A stretch of 64,000 nucleotides of DNA from Cyathus striatus (Eukaryota > Basidiomycota > Agaricomycetes > Agaricales > Nidulariaceae), in the NCBI GenBank assembly GCA_025738555.1, contig JAOVFP010000003.1:310001-374000 (forward strand), written 5' to 3'. The notes below the pieces were generated by a model. The model had not been told where the DNA came from and did no database searches. It saw only the letters and a list, made by a program, of their open reading frames with translations. Position numbers and translations under genes: made by a program. Shown here piece by piece: positions 44,471 to 56,457 of the stretch. The number at the start of each line of letters is the position of its first letter. The stretch's first letter is position 1.

Positions 44471-47400
44471 TTAGGGTAACTTGGCCTTCTTTTTATAAGT
44501 TTTCAGGAGGTCTTCGGCATTTTCTAGGGCATCTTCGTTTACCCATTCATCGGCGGAGGAAGGGTAACCTTTCCAGCTGATCAGAAAGATTGTGCCCTTC
44601 TTTTGCTTCTTGTGTGCTTTGATTGCTTCGATTTCCCATTCTTCTTCATCGTCAATGAGATCTGGGGGTGGTTCTAGGTAATTGGGTCCGTGTTCATCAT
44701 TCTCAACGTAAGGGGTTAGAAGGGATCGGTGGAATACAGGGTGGATCCGGCCCCAACATTTTGGTAATTGGAGTTTGTACACGAGTTTTGATCGGACTTC
44801 TTGTATCGGGTATGGTCCTTCTCTCCGAGGGGCGAACTTCTTGGTGGGGTATGCTATTTTGAGATTGGTTGATTCTAGCCATACCTTCTGTCCTTCTTTG
44901 AGTGGTCGGAGATCTTTCTTGTTCCGGAGCATTACTTGTTGTCGAGAGAGTTCGTGCAGTGCTTGGGCTTCTTTCCTAAGTTGGTTTAATGCCTTGAGTC
45001 GTTCTTGGACTTGCAGAATCTTTGATCGGGAGAAGACTTCCGGAAGTGCGACAGGGTCGTATCCCATAATTAGGTAGAAAGGGGAGTTCTTCGTAGTGGA
45101 GTGGTATCGGGAATTGATGGCGAATTCGGCGGAAGAGAGGTACTTGTTCCAATCGTATTGTCTCATTGCGCAGACGCATCGGAGATAAACTTCTATTTCT
45201 TGGTTCATTCATTCGGTTTGGCCGTCAGTTTGTGGGTGATATGCGGTGCTTCCTTTCCATTTAACGTCCAGGTGTCGTATCATTTCCTGAAAAGCTTCGG
45301 CGGTGATCTTTGGGTCTCTATCGGAAATGATGGAGTCGGGTAATCCGAATCTTCGGTAGACAGTATCAAGGAGTAATTGGGCTACTCCTAATGCAGTAAG
45401 TCCTTTCTTATGGCAAGATTCGAATATTACCCCCTTTGTAGATCCATGGTCGACCACGACAAATATAGAGTCGTATCCGTCGGATGAGGGTAAATCGGTG
45501 ATCCAATCGCATGAGATCTGTGAAAAAGGTCGGGTATCGGCTGGTGCGGGGATAGGCATGAGGGGAGGTTTTCCTTTTCTGTTGTATTTTGACTGTTGGC
45601 AGATGGCGCATCCGTCAACGTAGTTCTTGATGAAGGTGCCCATGCTAGGCCACCAGTAGTGGTTCTTTACTGCTAGTTCCGTGTTGTGAGGTCCAGGGTG
45701 TCCGGCAGCGGTGGTATCATGGTATTTCCGTACTATTTCTTGTTGTAGTTCCTTATTCGGTGGTACGTAGCATCGGCCTCGGTAATAGAGAAGACCGTCT
45801 TCTTCGTGCCAGTCATTTGCGGCGTTCTTGATTAGGGATAATTGTCCGGGTTGTTTCATAATGGAGATGGCGTCTTGTGCGTGATGATCGGTGGAGAGTG
45901 CTATTTTGAATTGTTCCTGTAATTCGGTATCTATGAGGTTAACGGGGATATCAGTCAAGGGAAATAGGTGCGCTGGTAACATCGTAATTTGTTTGTTATC
46001 GTTATCTTCCTTTGGGATATAGTCTGGTCTTCGTGATAAGGCGTCAGCGGCGATGAGGTTCTTTCCGGGTTTGTGGCGTAACTCATAGTTGAACTGGGAC
46101 AGGAATAGGTACCATCGGGCTTGTCTTCTTGTCAGATCTTCCGGTTTCCTCCAGTATCCGAGGTTCCGGTGATCGGACCAAATGGTGATTTTGTGGGGTG
46201 TTCCAATAAGAAGATGTTTCCATTCTTTGAGTCCCCGTATTACTCCGAGGAGTTCCCTGTCGTAGATTTCGTAGTTGCGTTCGGTTTCGGTGAAGGTGTG
46301 TGAAGAGAAACCACAGGGGTGGAGTCTTCCATCGGGTCCTTTTTGATTGAGTACTGCTCCGCAAGCGTATTTGGAGGCGTCTGTTTCAAGTTCAAAGGGT
46401 TGTTCAGGATCGGCGATTCGTAGTACTGGTTCTGATAGGAATCGTTCTTTGAGGGTTTCAAATGCTGTTTGACATTCCGAGGTCCATTCGAAAGGTTTGT
46501 CCTTTTTTGTTAGAGCATTGAGGGAGACTGCGATCTTTCCAAATCCTTCTATGAATTTCCTATAAAAGTTAGCAAATCCCATAAGTGATCGAACATCTTT
46601 GAGTTTGTTCGGGATTGGCCAGTCGCGAATTCCTGCGACTTTAACGGGGTCCATGGCTAGTTCATTGGGTCGAATGATGAGTCCTAAAAAGTCTACTTCT
46701 TGAGTTTCGAATCGGCATTTCTTTGGTTTGGCATAAAGATCATGTTTTCTGAGGATGTCGAGGGCTTTCTTTGTAATTCGTTCGAGTTCTTCGATCGATT
46801 CTCCAAGTAAGAGTACGTCATCTATGTAGACAATGGCGAATCCAGCTTCAATTAGATCTTTGAAGATGTCATTCATGAATCGTTGGAAGGTTGCCGGCGA
46901 GTTGCATAATCCGAAGAACAGGACTTTCGGGATGAAAGTCCCTCTGTTGGTTTTGAAGGCCGCACGTTGTTCATGACCGGGGTGGATTCGAATATTGTTG
47001 TAAGCGCCGTCAATGTCAAGTTTGGTGAAGAACTTCTTTCCGGCTAATCGTTGGATGAGATCGGGCATTAGTGGTAACGGGTAGTTGTCACGAATGGTGT
47101 GTTCATTGATCGGTCGGTAGTCCTGGCATGGTCGTAAGGCGTCTTTGTCGTCTTTCTTTGGTACGAAGAAGAAGGATGAGGTGTACGGGGATTGTCCTTT
47201 TTCGATAAACTTCTTTTCTTCCATGTCCTTGAGCCAGATATCGAGGGCTTCTTGCTGTTTACCATGGAGTGGGTATACTTTGCAATCGATCTGGTCGGGG
47301 GTGTCCGGTTTGAAATCTATTTTGTGGTCATAAGATCGGTGGGGTGGCAGTTTGGAAACGGGTCGTGATCCAAATACGTCGAGATATTCGTGGAATTTGT

Positions 47401-48694
47401 TCGGGATCATTTCTTCCGTTGATTTCTTGGGTTCGTCCTTTTGTCCATAAGATAGTTGTTGCGATATAGTAAGTTTCCGTATAAATTCTTCGTCGGGTGG
47501 TTCGTCTGGTGGGATTGGTTCGGGTTCTTCGTCTCGTAGGTAGTTAACAAGGAGTTCATAGGCGTCCGTTTCGAGGTATTCAATTGGTTCGTCTTCTTCT
47601 TCCGAATCTGGTACTAGATCTGGTAGATCAAAGTCTTCTTGGCGATAGATGTCCTGTATAATGGCGGCGATTCGGGTAAAGTCCATTTCTAGTGGGTTTT
47701 CAAATAAATCATATATGTTGGCAGGGGTTAGCGCAGGGTTCTCTCCATCGTATTCGACGTAATCTCGGAAATTAAGTTTTTCCATTTCTTGGGTTAGTTC
47801 ATTGACATCATCATTATTGATGTCCATTTTTCCTAAACTGTTAGTGAGATCAGATACGGGGCTTACTAACGTTGTTTCCGAATTTGTGGTATATCCTTCC
47901 GAGTCGGGATTTGACTCGGTTTCTGTATCGGATTCTTCCAGTATGTGCGGGTTGTTTCTGGGTAGTGGGTTAAAATTAAAGGTTCTTCTTTCTGGTACTT
48001 CTTCGATAGTTGGTTTTGGGTTGAATACAAACCGTACTGTTGCTCCGACCGGTTTGTACGGTGGGTCATGTAAGAGCATTCTATTTCCTGTTGTTTTTGC
48101 AAATCCGTTGCAAATCATTTTCCAGTTCTGTCGTTTTCTTCTTTCGAGTTCTTCCATATCAATGGTTTCTCCATCTCGGATAAGTTCTACCACTTGGATG
48201 GTGAGAGCGTCGCTAATTATTTCATTTCGGTTGTTTGCGGAGAATCTGATAGTATTCCTCCATTTGAGGACTCCAGTTTTCCAGTTAATATCGGGGTTCG
48301 TATCCCTAAGCCAGGGATATCCTAGGATTATGTCCTCTATTCCGATGTTGAGGACAAGGAACGTTACTCGGAACTTCCTTCCTCCTATTTCAATTTCTTG
48401 TCGGGTAATGTCGGTGATCATTCCTTGTTTGTTGATAGATCCATCAACATTTCGGGCTCTTCAGGGTTCTTTAAGTTTCTCGGTTTTAAGTTTTAATTTC
48501 TGGACTAGGCGCCAGTTCATAAACATTCCTCCGGCACCGGAGTCAATGAGGGCTTCGATCGGTTCTTCACATGTGTCAAGATGAGTCGCAATACGAATAG
48601 TATTCCTTTGAATGCTAGCTACTACAGGCTCATCTATGACAGCACGTGAAATATTGACAGGAGAGGTAGACGTCGACTCAGCTCTCCGTATCAA
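44471..48694 (-). pseudogene. Chromovirus B pol: protease, RT, RNase H, integrase, chromodomain
   Basis: Entered by -1 shift from gag. Protease EALIDSGAGGMFM (about 48540); RT 47300-46700 with RPCQDYRPIN, FGLCNSPATFQRF and the active site YIDD; RNase H 46450-46000 with TDASKYACGAVL; integrase with HHCC (about 45700-45600), core Asp in SQISCDWITDLP and SDRDPK, and the Glu region HPQTDGQTE; C-terminal chromodomain FLISWKGYPSSADEW (about 44570), which marks the chromovirus clade and is thought to target modified histones. Two TGA codons interrupt it, at 48461-48463 and 45209-45211, each where Arg is expected. Otherwise it is intact over about 1400 codons. Confidence 0.88.
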
Positions 48695-49639
48695 AAACCC
48701 AATTCATTGGCGAGTTTGGCGACTTCATCTTGGTCTTCTTTTCCAAGGGATCGGTAGATATCTCCGATTTCTTCGTAGGCAGCTCTGACAGAGAGATCGC
48801 GGCGATTTCCGGGGTTTCGGTTGAATTTTCCTTTCTTGAGCGGGCAGTTGCGAGAAACGTGTCCGGGTTTCTTGCAATAGAAACATTTTCCTTCTTTCCT
48901 GAGTTGATCCATTTCTCTGGGGGAGAGTGGTTTGTTGATGGCATCAACTCGAGTGTCCATCTGGTTGGATACGGAGGGGTGGTAGGGATCTACTGATGTT
49001 CCTGAGGAGGGTCGGGCTCCGAGATATTGGGTAAATGGGGCGGGTTTCCTTCCGAAGTTAATCGGGGAAATCTTTCGGGCTTTGCCAGAATCTTCTGTTT
49101 CTTTAAATCTGAGGTAGTTGCGATCAAACTTGATGGCGGCTTCTTTATATTTGTCATAGGTGGATGGCATGTCAGCCATGGTTTCCACTTTCTCTCTGAG
49201 GGGTCGGTTTAATCCTTTCTTGTATTTGCGGATCTTCTCGGTCTCGGACTCCAGGCCTATCTTGGGCCAGAGAGTCTCGAATACCGCTGTATAATCCTCC
49301 GCATTGCTATTTCCTTGAAAAAGTAATTCGAGTTGTCGGTGTGCGATATCGGCAGAATCTCCTTCTTGGAAGGCTTTGGTCAGATCGGTTTTGAAGGTTG
49401 CCCAAGTGGGGAAGAATCCGTTTGGGTGTTCGGCATCTGTCTTCGTATAAGTGTCAAAGGCTGTGCTTTTCCATGCTCCGGCCGATCCTCCGTTCATATA
49501 GGAGAGGGCTAGGAGTACTTTCATTTTATCTTCGGTAACTTTATTTCCTAAAATATAAAGTTCGACTTCTTGAATCCAACTCTGGAATAGGGATCAATTT
49601 GGCTTCCATTTTTCCGTTGGTGGTTGCTGAGGTGGACAT
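48691..49639 (-). pseudogene. Chromovirus B gag with CCHC zinc knuckle
   Basis: Open from 49524 to the TGA at 48691; upstream the frame continues as SWIQEVELYILGNKVTED but has a TGA near 49590, again where Arg would fit, and the ATG at 49637-49639 is in another frame, so the 5' part is damaged. It contains capsid-type sequence (LELLFQGNSNAEDYTAVFE) and a zinc knuckle CFYCKKPGHVSRNC at about 48880. Confidence 0.78.
48694..48700 (-). promoter_or_regulatory. Candidate -1 frameshift site G GGT TTT of chromovirus B
   Basis: The heptamer GGGTTTT lies in the phase G GGT TTT directly before the gag stop TGA (48691-48693). A -1 slip gives GGG TTT and continues in the pol frame through IRRAES to the protease. 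It has the same arrangement as in chromovirus A but a different heptamer. Confidence 0.62.
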
Positions 49640-50099
49640 GGTTCTATTTCTTCGGCGTATAAACGGCTGAACTCGAGCGAGTTGATTTGCTAAGGTTGGT
49701 GCGCATGGTGGTGCAAATGGGTTTCTGATGTCTTCGGGGGATTCTTGCGATACGTCTAATGGATCGCTTCCTTCTAGGCTGAATGGAGAAAATCCGGATA
49801 CAGCGCTGGGTAGTTCGTCTGCAAAGGTGGGTGATTCGAAGATAGGCGATGTGGAGCCTACTGGAGTGTCTGGTGGTAAAGTGGCTGGGCTTGTTGGTAA
49901 TTCTGTGATTAATTGTCCGGGGTATGCCTGTTCCTGAGTGGGGCTTTCTGGTGTATCGTAATTCTGTAATGGTCTTGGTTCGCGGTATTCTTCTGAGTGC
50001 GATGAATCAGTTCCTGGGTCTGATTCGTTCTGAGACGTATTGGTGGAGGTGTGGCGAATCGATTAAGTAATCGTCGCCGGTTTAATCAGCTAGATCTTT
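49640..50099 (-). other. 5' leader of chromovirus B
   Basis: Lies between the 5' LTR remnant and gag. The bases after the LTR (AAAGATCTAGCTGATTAAAC) should hold the primer binding site, but I could not match them to a tRNA 3' end. Minus-strand frames here are partly open and may include gag N-terminal sequence. Confidence 0.45.
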
Positions 50100-50200
50100 T
50101 GTTACGATCCGAGCTGGTCTTGTGATGTCTTCTGGTCTTGTGATGTAATAATCACGTGACTTGTCACTACACTTGTAAGTCGTATGACAAAGTCGAAGTC
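50100..50200 (-). repeat. 5' LTR remnant of chromovirus B, 101 bp
   Basis: Matches the last 101 bp of the 3' LTR with one or two differences. The remaining 500 bp of the LTR are missing; at 50201 the sequence switches to a dispersed repeat shared with 58085-58650. The element is thus 5'-truncated by deletion or rearrangement. Confidence 0.8.
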
Positions 50201-50420
50201 CACTCATGTCGCAGGTTCAAGCCATCCCCGACATGCATGCATTAATGCTCTCGTGACGACACCATCTCAACATTGTTCTCTGCTAGCTATCATCGCGTTT
50301 ATTCTCTTTTCTGACATATATCATAGGTTGGTTGGTGTGCGTAACAGCGTTGGGCACAGATCGGGTTTTTGGATTGTGATTGTGAACACTACGGACGTAC
50401 CAGTACAAGCTCTTCTGGTT
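50201..50420 (+). repeat. Dispersed repeat R, copy 1
   Basis: Two blocks recur to the right: 50203-50260 resembles 58577-58640 (shared GTGTCGCAGGTTCAAGCC), and 50265-50410 resembles 58085-58240 (shared CTCTGCTAGCTAT and GATTGTGATTGTGAACACTAC). GGTTCAAGCC resembles a tRNA B box, so a SINE-like origin is possible but unproven. The block order differs between copies. Confidence 0.55.
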
Positions 50421-51099
50421 CTAAGGCCTGTAAAGCTGAATACATACATACATCGCTCCCTTATTCATTGAGAAAGCCGATGTTTTGTCTCTGTTGCTAT
50501 GTTCTCATTTTTTCATTTTGCTTTGTTTTTTCATTTTATATATAATCGACATTGATTCCGATAACATCTCTTTAAATAAGCTTGAAGCAAATGTAATATA
50601 ATTTATTACACAAAAAAACTATTTCAAATTTAACTTATCACAACAAGCAACTAATAAAGTATTGACACTATGACGTTGAGCTCATCGTGATACCGACGGC
50701 CATCCTCATCTACTAAAAGCATTTGCTCACGGACCACCGTCATTCCATGTTCTCCATCTAAGACATATTACTTACCTCTAGGCTCCGCAAGACAAGGCTC
50801 ACCGCATCATTTGATCTTAGCGATGCCGAAGAACCCTGTTCACTGCCCCACCGCCATCGACACTATCCTCCTCCTCTCTACCTCTTAACCCAACTCCAGA
50901 AGAGCTTCCGCGCACAGTTCTCCAGCTAATCCCCAGCTCAATGGCTTCTTCCCCTAGCACCGCTCGCATGACGGCACCACGCGATCGAATGTTCGGATTC
51001 TGTTTCACTTACATGAAAGAAGCCGTCTAGAAAGGTCGCGACGAACCCGAAGTCAATCTATCATTGTGCAAGTGTGTGGTTCGTGGCATCCACTGAGAA
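50421..51099. other. No supported gene
   Basis: AT-rich to mixed sequence; short open frames only. Confidence 0.4.
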
Positions 51100-52645
51100 G
51101 CACAGATTAGTACCAGGAATAGTACCACAAACTTATGAATGTGTACTTGTTGATCACCAACGAAAGAACCTCACTACGTGTGTTGAAATGTTCGATGGTG
51201 GGTATGAGAGCTGAGACGCATAGCTCTTGGTAGCATATAGCAATCTATGGTTCGTCAGTACTAATATTTGGGAAGTATATGTAAATCTCAATGAGATGAA
51301 CATGGAGTTATATTTCGAATAGGTCTTCGAGGTCTGCGTCGGAATCAATACCTGTGGATGCATGAGCGTCAAGAACCTTAGAATCAATAACGAGAGAAGC
51401 AACAAAGGTAAGTTAAGGATGCAGGAAGAAGGAACTGAAAGAATGTAGAGTGTCACGATGGAAGAATGCGAAATGTATAGAGGGTGAGTGACCGTGTATC
51501 AAGCAGAGAAGAAGGGTTATCGGAAGACAAAATGTATAGAATAGTTGCATCAAGCAAGCAGGGAAGGATGTTAAAACGAGAATGCGAAGTGACATAGGGA
51601 ACAAGATGGTCGGTCCCATCAACGTAGTGAATAAGAGAGCAAAGGAGAAAACTCTTAAAGTACGAAGCAGGGACTCACCACGACTCTGCATATACCCCAA
51701 CACAGCGCCTCCACCCCTCCTAAACCACTTAAGACCCCAAACTTCATGAAGAGCTGTTTCCAACTCTGTGGCAGCGCATGCACGCGAGCTCGAAGTTTAT
51801 AATGCACATTGTCAGGTATGAGAAGGGGGTCAATGCGCGTGAGGACGAGGAGGTAGTGTGGGATATCTAGCATCTGTCAATGGTTGGTGTTAGCTAGGAA
51901 CAGGGAGAGAAGGGGAAAGGGAGGAAGGAAGAGAGAGAAGAACGCACCTTCAAATAAGCAACATCAGGAACTTCAAACCCTTCCAAAGACCTCAACACAA
52001 CATTAATCCTCCGAGCTCTCGCTTCTTTAGGCCGGAGATGCTTAGAGTGAAGTGTGTGAGGATGGGTAGACCTTGCTCTGCGAGATGGGTGGAAACGTTT
52101 GTTGGGTCGAAGGGTGCTATGAGGTGGAGGGAGATGTGGGACCATTTGTGGTTGTATAAGAGGAGGAGCTCAAGGGCGGGGTGGATTGGTGTGGGAGTGG
52201 GGGGATCAGGGTGTCCTAGGTGCGCGTGTCCGAATATGTGCAATGTTAGTGAATTTTTTGAGGGTGGTAGAGAGAAGGTGGGGGTAGGAGGTGTGGCTTG
52301 AGTTGGTGGTTAGGGGAATTGAAGGGAGGGTATGTGGGAGAGGGGAGAAGGAGAGCGTGGTACGGCGCCAGGTGCTGCTGATTTGGGTTATGGACCACCA
52401 TGTGTGGGGTGATTCAGTCGGCATGGGCACGTTGTTGGATGCGAGGAGGTGTGGAGTGGGAGAATGTAGCAAGTGGGGTGGATATGGGATTTTTGGAAGG
52501 AATAGGTCGTGAATTTGAATTCGAAAGGGGTGTGGTGGAACTTACCCCCTCCTGAAACCCCATTTGTCCGCGTGTCGTTTGAAGACATGGATTGGAATCC
52601 TAGCTCTACCTTCTGACCTCGAAAAAATGGGGTCGGTCTGGGCAT
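51100..52645 (-). pseudogene. F-box-like protein remnant
   Basis: Minus-strand pieces in several frames resemble basidiomycete F-box proteins: an SPHTWWSITQISSTWRRTTL segment (like the conserved VCxxWRxxA region) near 52390, then LELLLLYNHKWSHISLHLIA and GLPILTHFTLSISGL (leucine-rich) near 52100-52190, then further pieces to about 51400. Frames change often and no continuous gene can be built; introns may explain part of it. Substrate-receptor function in SCF ubiquitin ligases is known for the family, not shown here. Confidence 0.35.
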
Positions 52646-52793
52646 GCGTGTGTGACGCTCAACTATGTAGATCTGTCACATCGATATCTTTAGCTGAGTT
52701 TGAGAAGTGAGAGAAGCGCTGAGGATGATACCTGGGGGTGTGGAGGGGATCGCCGGGTGCGTAGCCTGTAGGACGCGAATGAGGCCTGGTTAG

Positions 52794-55700
52794 CCTGTGG
52801 CCCGTGCCGCACATTGTCAAGCAATTGTCAAGGGCATCCTGCAGAACATCAACTTCTTTCCCACGCAAAACGGATCGGAGAAATGGTAAAGCCTTTTATC
52901 ACCGTAGCCCATACGTGGCGCAATTCATAATATAGCCGAGATGAAATATATTAAAGCAAAAATACGATGCCGTACGAAGAGCTGTAAAGCAGCACTGCGA
53001 CGCAAGAAAGTAGGAGGATTAAATATAGGACATGAAAAAACGGATGAAAGGACACAAAGGAGTAGAGTGAATGAGCTAAAAAGAGAAGAATCAGGATGCG
53101 ACGCAGAGAGAGGAGAAAAAGGAACGGTACAGAATACTAGAATAACTATGTTGTATAGTAAGAAATAGTATGAGGTGTACAGTCAAAAAAGTTTCGCGGG
53201 GTTAGTGGGTGTTAGACGCGAAATTTGAAATGAGCGTGAATAAGTACCGGTCCAAGTGGGGAGATGTGTTGAATGTGAGCATAGAAATCTTATACCAGTA
53301 CTAGAAAACGAATAATTCATAATTGTACATACAAATACAGGTGAGAGACAAAGGTAAGGACAGTAATGGAATAGAAATCACAACATATAACAGTGTTCTG
53401 ACTAAATGTACGAATTTTGGATGCTATTACTACCTGTATCGTGTAAAAGTGAAGGTTGGGTTGAAACCTAAACAAATGAACTGAAAGTGAGTAGGTTCAA
53501 CGTTCAACCTAGGGAAAGCGGGGTTGGAGTGAGCATAACGATGAATAAGAACTTCGAAGTTGGGTTCTGACACAAGAATTGACGAGATATTTATCACATA
53601 AATATCTCTTTGCATATCTTATGAACATAATAAGTGATGTGCTGCCTGCTCACTCTACCATAAGGGTATTTGATCATTCTTGGAGTTTCGAAAATGCTTT
53701 ATAGCCATTTCGTAGCTAGCATCTAACTCATTCTTGAATTTGTGAGTACCAAAATGTGTGATTTGGTGAGTATAATAGTGTGCATTTTCAGACACCTTTC
53801 CATTTTCTATCACTTCACAATCCTAACTTTCACCATCAGTAATGTGTAAAAATCACATGAATAGTACTATTATAGTACTAATAAAGAGCTCACCTTTAAA
53901 AACCTCCCAACAGCCCCCACCAGTGATTGTACACCATCTTTAACAACATCACATTTATCTTCACCCCATATGGTTAAGAAGCAGTACTCAAAATTTTGTG
54001 CAAATTCCTGAAGAAATGCTTTAAAATAGAGGGATGGTTTTATTCTTTTGAGCAAATATTTGAAGCCCATTGGAGAACTTTCATCTGACAATATCCAAAG
54101 TTCCCTATTATAACCATGAATAATTTCACTATCATAATAAATAGTTAACATTGATGATGAAGTATTCATTAATTTATGAACTTACTCAGTTATACAATCC
54201 CATGCACCACGAAATATTTGTTCACTCTTCATGTCATTGAGAAAATAATCACCTGCTCTCAAAGGACTTTCAAGGATTTCTTGCAATAAAATACGGCTAA
54301 TATCATGAGATTCATAATCTGATAGCTTTTTGGGAGAAATTCTATGGTTCTCATGAAAATCAAATACAGCTCCTATATATCCATATAGAATGTCTTTATC
54401 ATCATTACTTGATGAAATACTTAGCTGAGATTCAATGGCTGCAGTAAATGGCATTTTCCCAAAAATCGTACAGACATTCTCACTCAATGGAATTGCAGAA
54501 TCCTACATGAAATTATACCACATATGAAACTCAACTTTTAATGAAGATAATAATATAACTTACAAAGAAGATATAAGAAGATTTATCAAATTTATAAAGC
54601 ATAGAAAATGCATGATAGAGAAGTATATAATCTTCAAAAATTGTCTTCAGAAGAATTTTCACTATAGCTTCTACATTTGATCCACATTTCAATAACAACT
54701 TTTGTGTTAGATTTTGATCATAATCACTTACTTTCAAATAATGAATAAAGAAGGTATATGCATAAAAGAGTGTGGGGTTTTTGTTATTAACCTCATGAAT
54801 TGGAATTTCATTATTTGCAATGATATCAACACAACAACTCCCCAGAGCTATATTTGCATCCTTCTTAGAAACATGGAAGCATTTTGATCTATCAGGGTCC
54901 TTCAGAAAGTCACTGAAAGATGCATGTAAGAAATGAATATCTTTCCCATCAGACTTTGGAACAAATACTATAGAATGCAGATCAGCTAGATGTAACAGTA
55001 GGTGAGACTTTGACATTCCCAAAAATAATGCCATATCATGTATCCTATCAAACTTCTCATCACGCAAAAACATAAGTGCTTTAAATATAAGTTGTATATT
55101 ACAGTAATTTCCTACGTTGCCAACAGCCCCGTAATTTCCTATGTTACCAACAGCCATAGAGAGAATATGTGTATATACTGCATCCAGCTGTGCGTATGGA
55201 GCTGTATCACCCATTTTTAAATTAATGATAGTATTGAGGCTTTCAAAGGGATCATGCCGATCATTTGTAATATATTTTATGATAGTAGATGCATAAATAA
55301 ACTGTCCAGATGATCTTTGTACTAGAGTTCTCAAATCATTCTCTGATGGCCAGTTTGACATATTTGAAAGTACAGATGCCAGCGTGTGCTTTCGTTTTAC
55401 TGTGGCAAACTCAGATCGAAGATAAGTTTCTATATCTTCATCAGGGTTGTATTGATTGTCAAGAATTAATGGAGTGCACAATGGACTAACAGCTTCATCA
55501 TTAAATGTGTTCCTGATTTCCAACTCAGGTCTGCTTGCAATGAGAAAGCTCAGAGGCATATGTGATTTTAACAATGTATTAGCAATCATCTTCACAATTC
55601 TTGATTGCGTTTCAGGTCTGCTACACTCATCTAAACCATCAATTATTATCAGATGTGGGAGGTGAGTAGCATTAGCCTCTCTATTTGGGTTGACTGAAAT

Positions 55701-56457
55701 AGTTGACAAATATATATCTGCAAGTGGCTTCAATACTAGCCTTTCCATTTGAATTTCCATAGATTGTGATAATAATGCATCATTCCTTTCAAGTTCATTT
55801 ATAATGATTTCCTTTGTAGACAGAACCAAATTTCCTAGCTGGTGTGCAATTGTCGGCACAGCTTAGTCCCCTCATCTTGTCCAGTTCTGATAGCTGTTCT
55901 GGAAAAAAAGAAGCTTGCCACAAGTTTTTTCTCTATAGAACACAGTTCAGCAACTGTTTGAGCGATTGCAGACTTCCCTGCACCAGCAGGTGCATGTAGC
56001 CACATTATTCTCTTCTCAGGATCTTTTGAATCAACCCAACTCATTATATTATTTACCACCGCTTTTCTGGTGTCAGGGTGACATTTTGGAGCATCATAGC
56101 ATTCTTCCGATTGATGAGCGGCTCCTAAACATGAGGCTTTTACAAGTCGTTCCCATTCTATAATCGTTCGTAAGATGTAACGATATTAAATAGAGATTAT
56201 ATGTACTGGATTCATTGCCTCGGTTATTGTCAACTGTGTAAAGATTTCCAATGTGTGTATTATTTGCATATCGAAACGCCATGACAAGGTTCGCTCAGGG
56301 GTGCTACTGGGGAAGTGGAAATGAAGTGTTCATCAATCGAGCTGGAGGGTTTATTAAGATATTCTTATCACTGAACGTGTATGCTATCATCATCGATAAT
56401 GGGTAGGCTGTGCAGATGGAACAATATCTCATGAGAATGCATCTATTGTCATCTCGG
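52794..56457 (-). repeat. Right arm of the long inverted duplication (NACHT segment)
   Basis: Reverse complement of 231-4187, including the promoter blocks, the whole gene and the downstream flank up to CCTGTGGCCC at 52794-52803. Confidence 0.85.
53655..56282 (-). pseudogene. NACHT gene, inverted paralogue with frameshifts
   Basis: Same exon order as 450-3065, read leftward from ATG at 56282 to TAG at 53655-53657. Two one-base losses break it: near 56170 (N-terminal part) and near 55860 (after ATRTGQD..GTKL). The Walker A motif reads APAGAGKS, losing the first Gly of GPAGAGKS. A small Gly/Asn/Val-rich duplication (GNYGAVGNVGNY) is present near 55120. The last exon is shorter than in the left copy, lacking the NDNSERDSSE stretch. 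The rest of the frame is open, so decay is recent relative to the duplication, or a truncated product could still be made. Confidence 0.82.

Larger units (their letters stand above)
42387..50200 (-). mobile_element. Chromovirus B (Ty3/gypsy), 5'-truncated, with extra ORF3
   Basis: Minus-strand element: partial 5' LTR (50100-50200), gag, pol with chromodomain, ORF3, polypurine tract AAAGGGGG just before the 3' LTR, and full 3' LTR (42387-42988). LTR ends are TGTTAC..GTAACA. It inserted into the right target copy of the hAT-type element. The right boundary joins an unrelated dispersed repeat at 50201. Coding regions are far less decayed than in chromovirus A. Confidence 0.87.

Noticed and set aside
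43037..44474. Plus-strand Gly-rich frames opposite ORF3 (for example 44037-44474)
   Set aside because: They are antisense shadows of the Pro-rich ORF3.
5688..48463. TGA recoded as Arg or read through by design
   Set aside because: The intact NACHT gene and cysteine-rich gene use ordinary codons and stops; the TGA codons occur only in decayed mobile sequences together with frameshifts.
47802..48584. Plus-strand 260-codon frame opposite chromovirus B pol
   Set aside because: Antisense shadow of pol; no motif.
50203..50275. tRNA gene
   Set aside because: Only a B-box-like motif is present; no cloverleaf or acceptor stem could be drawn.
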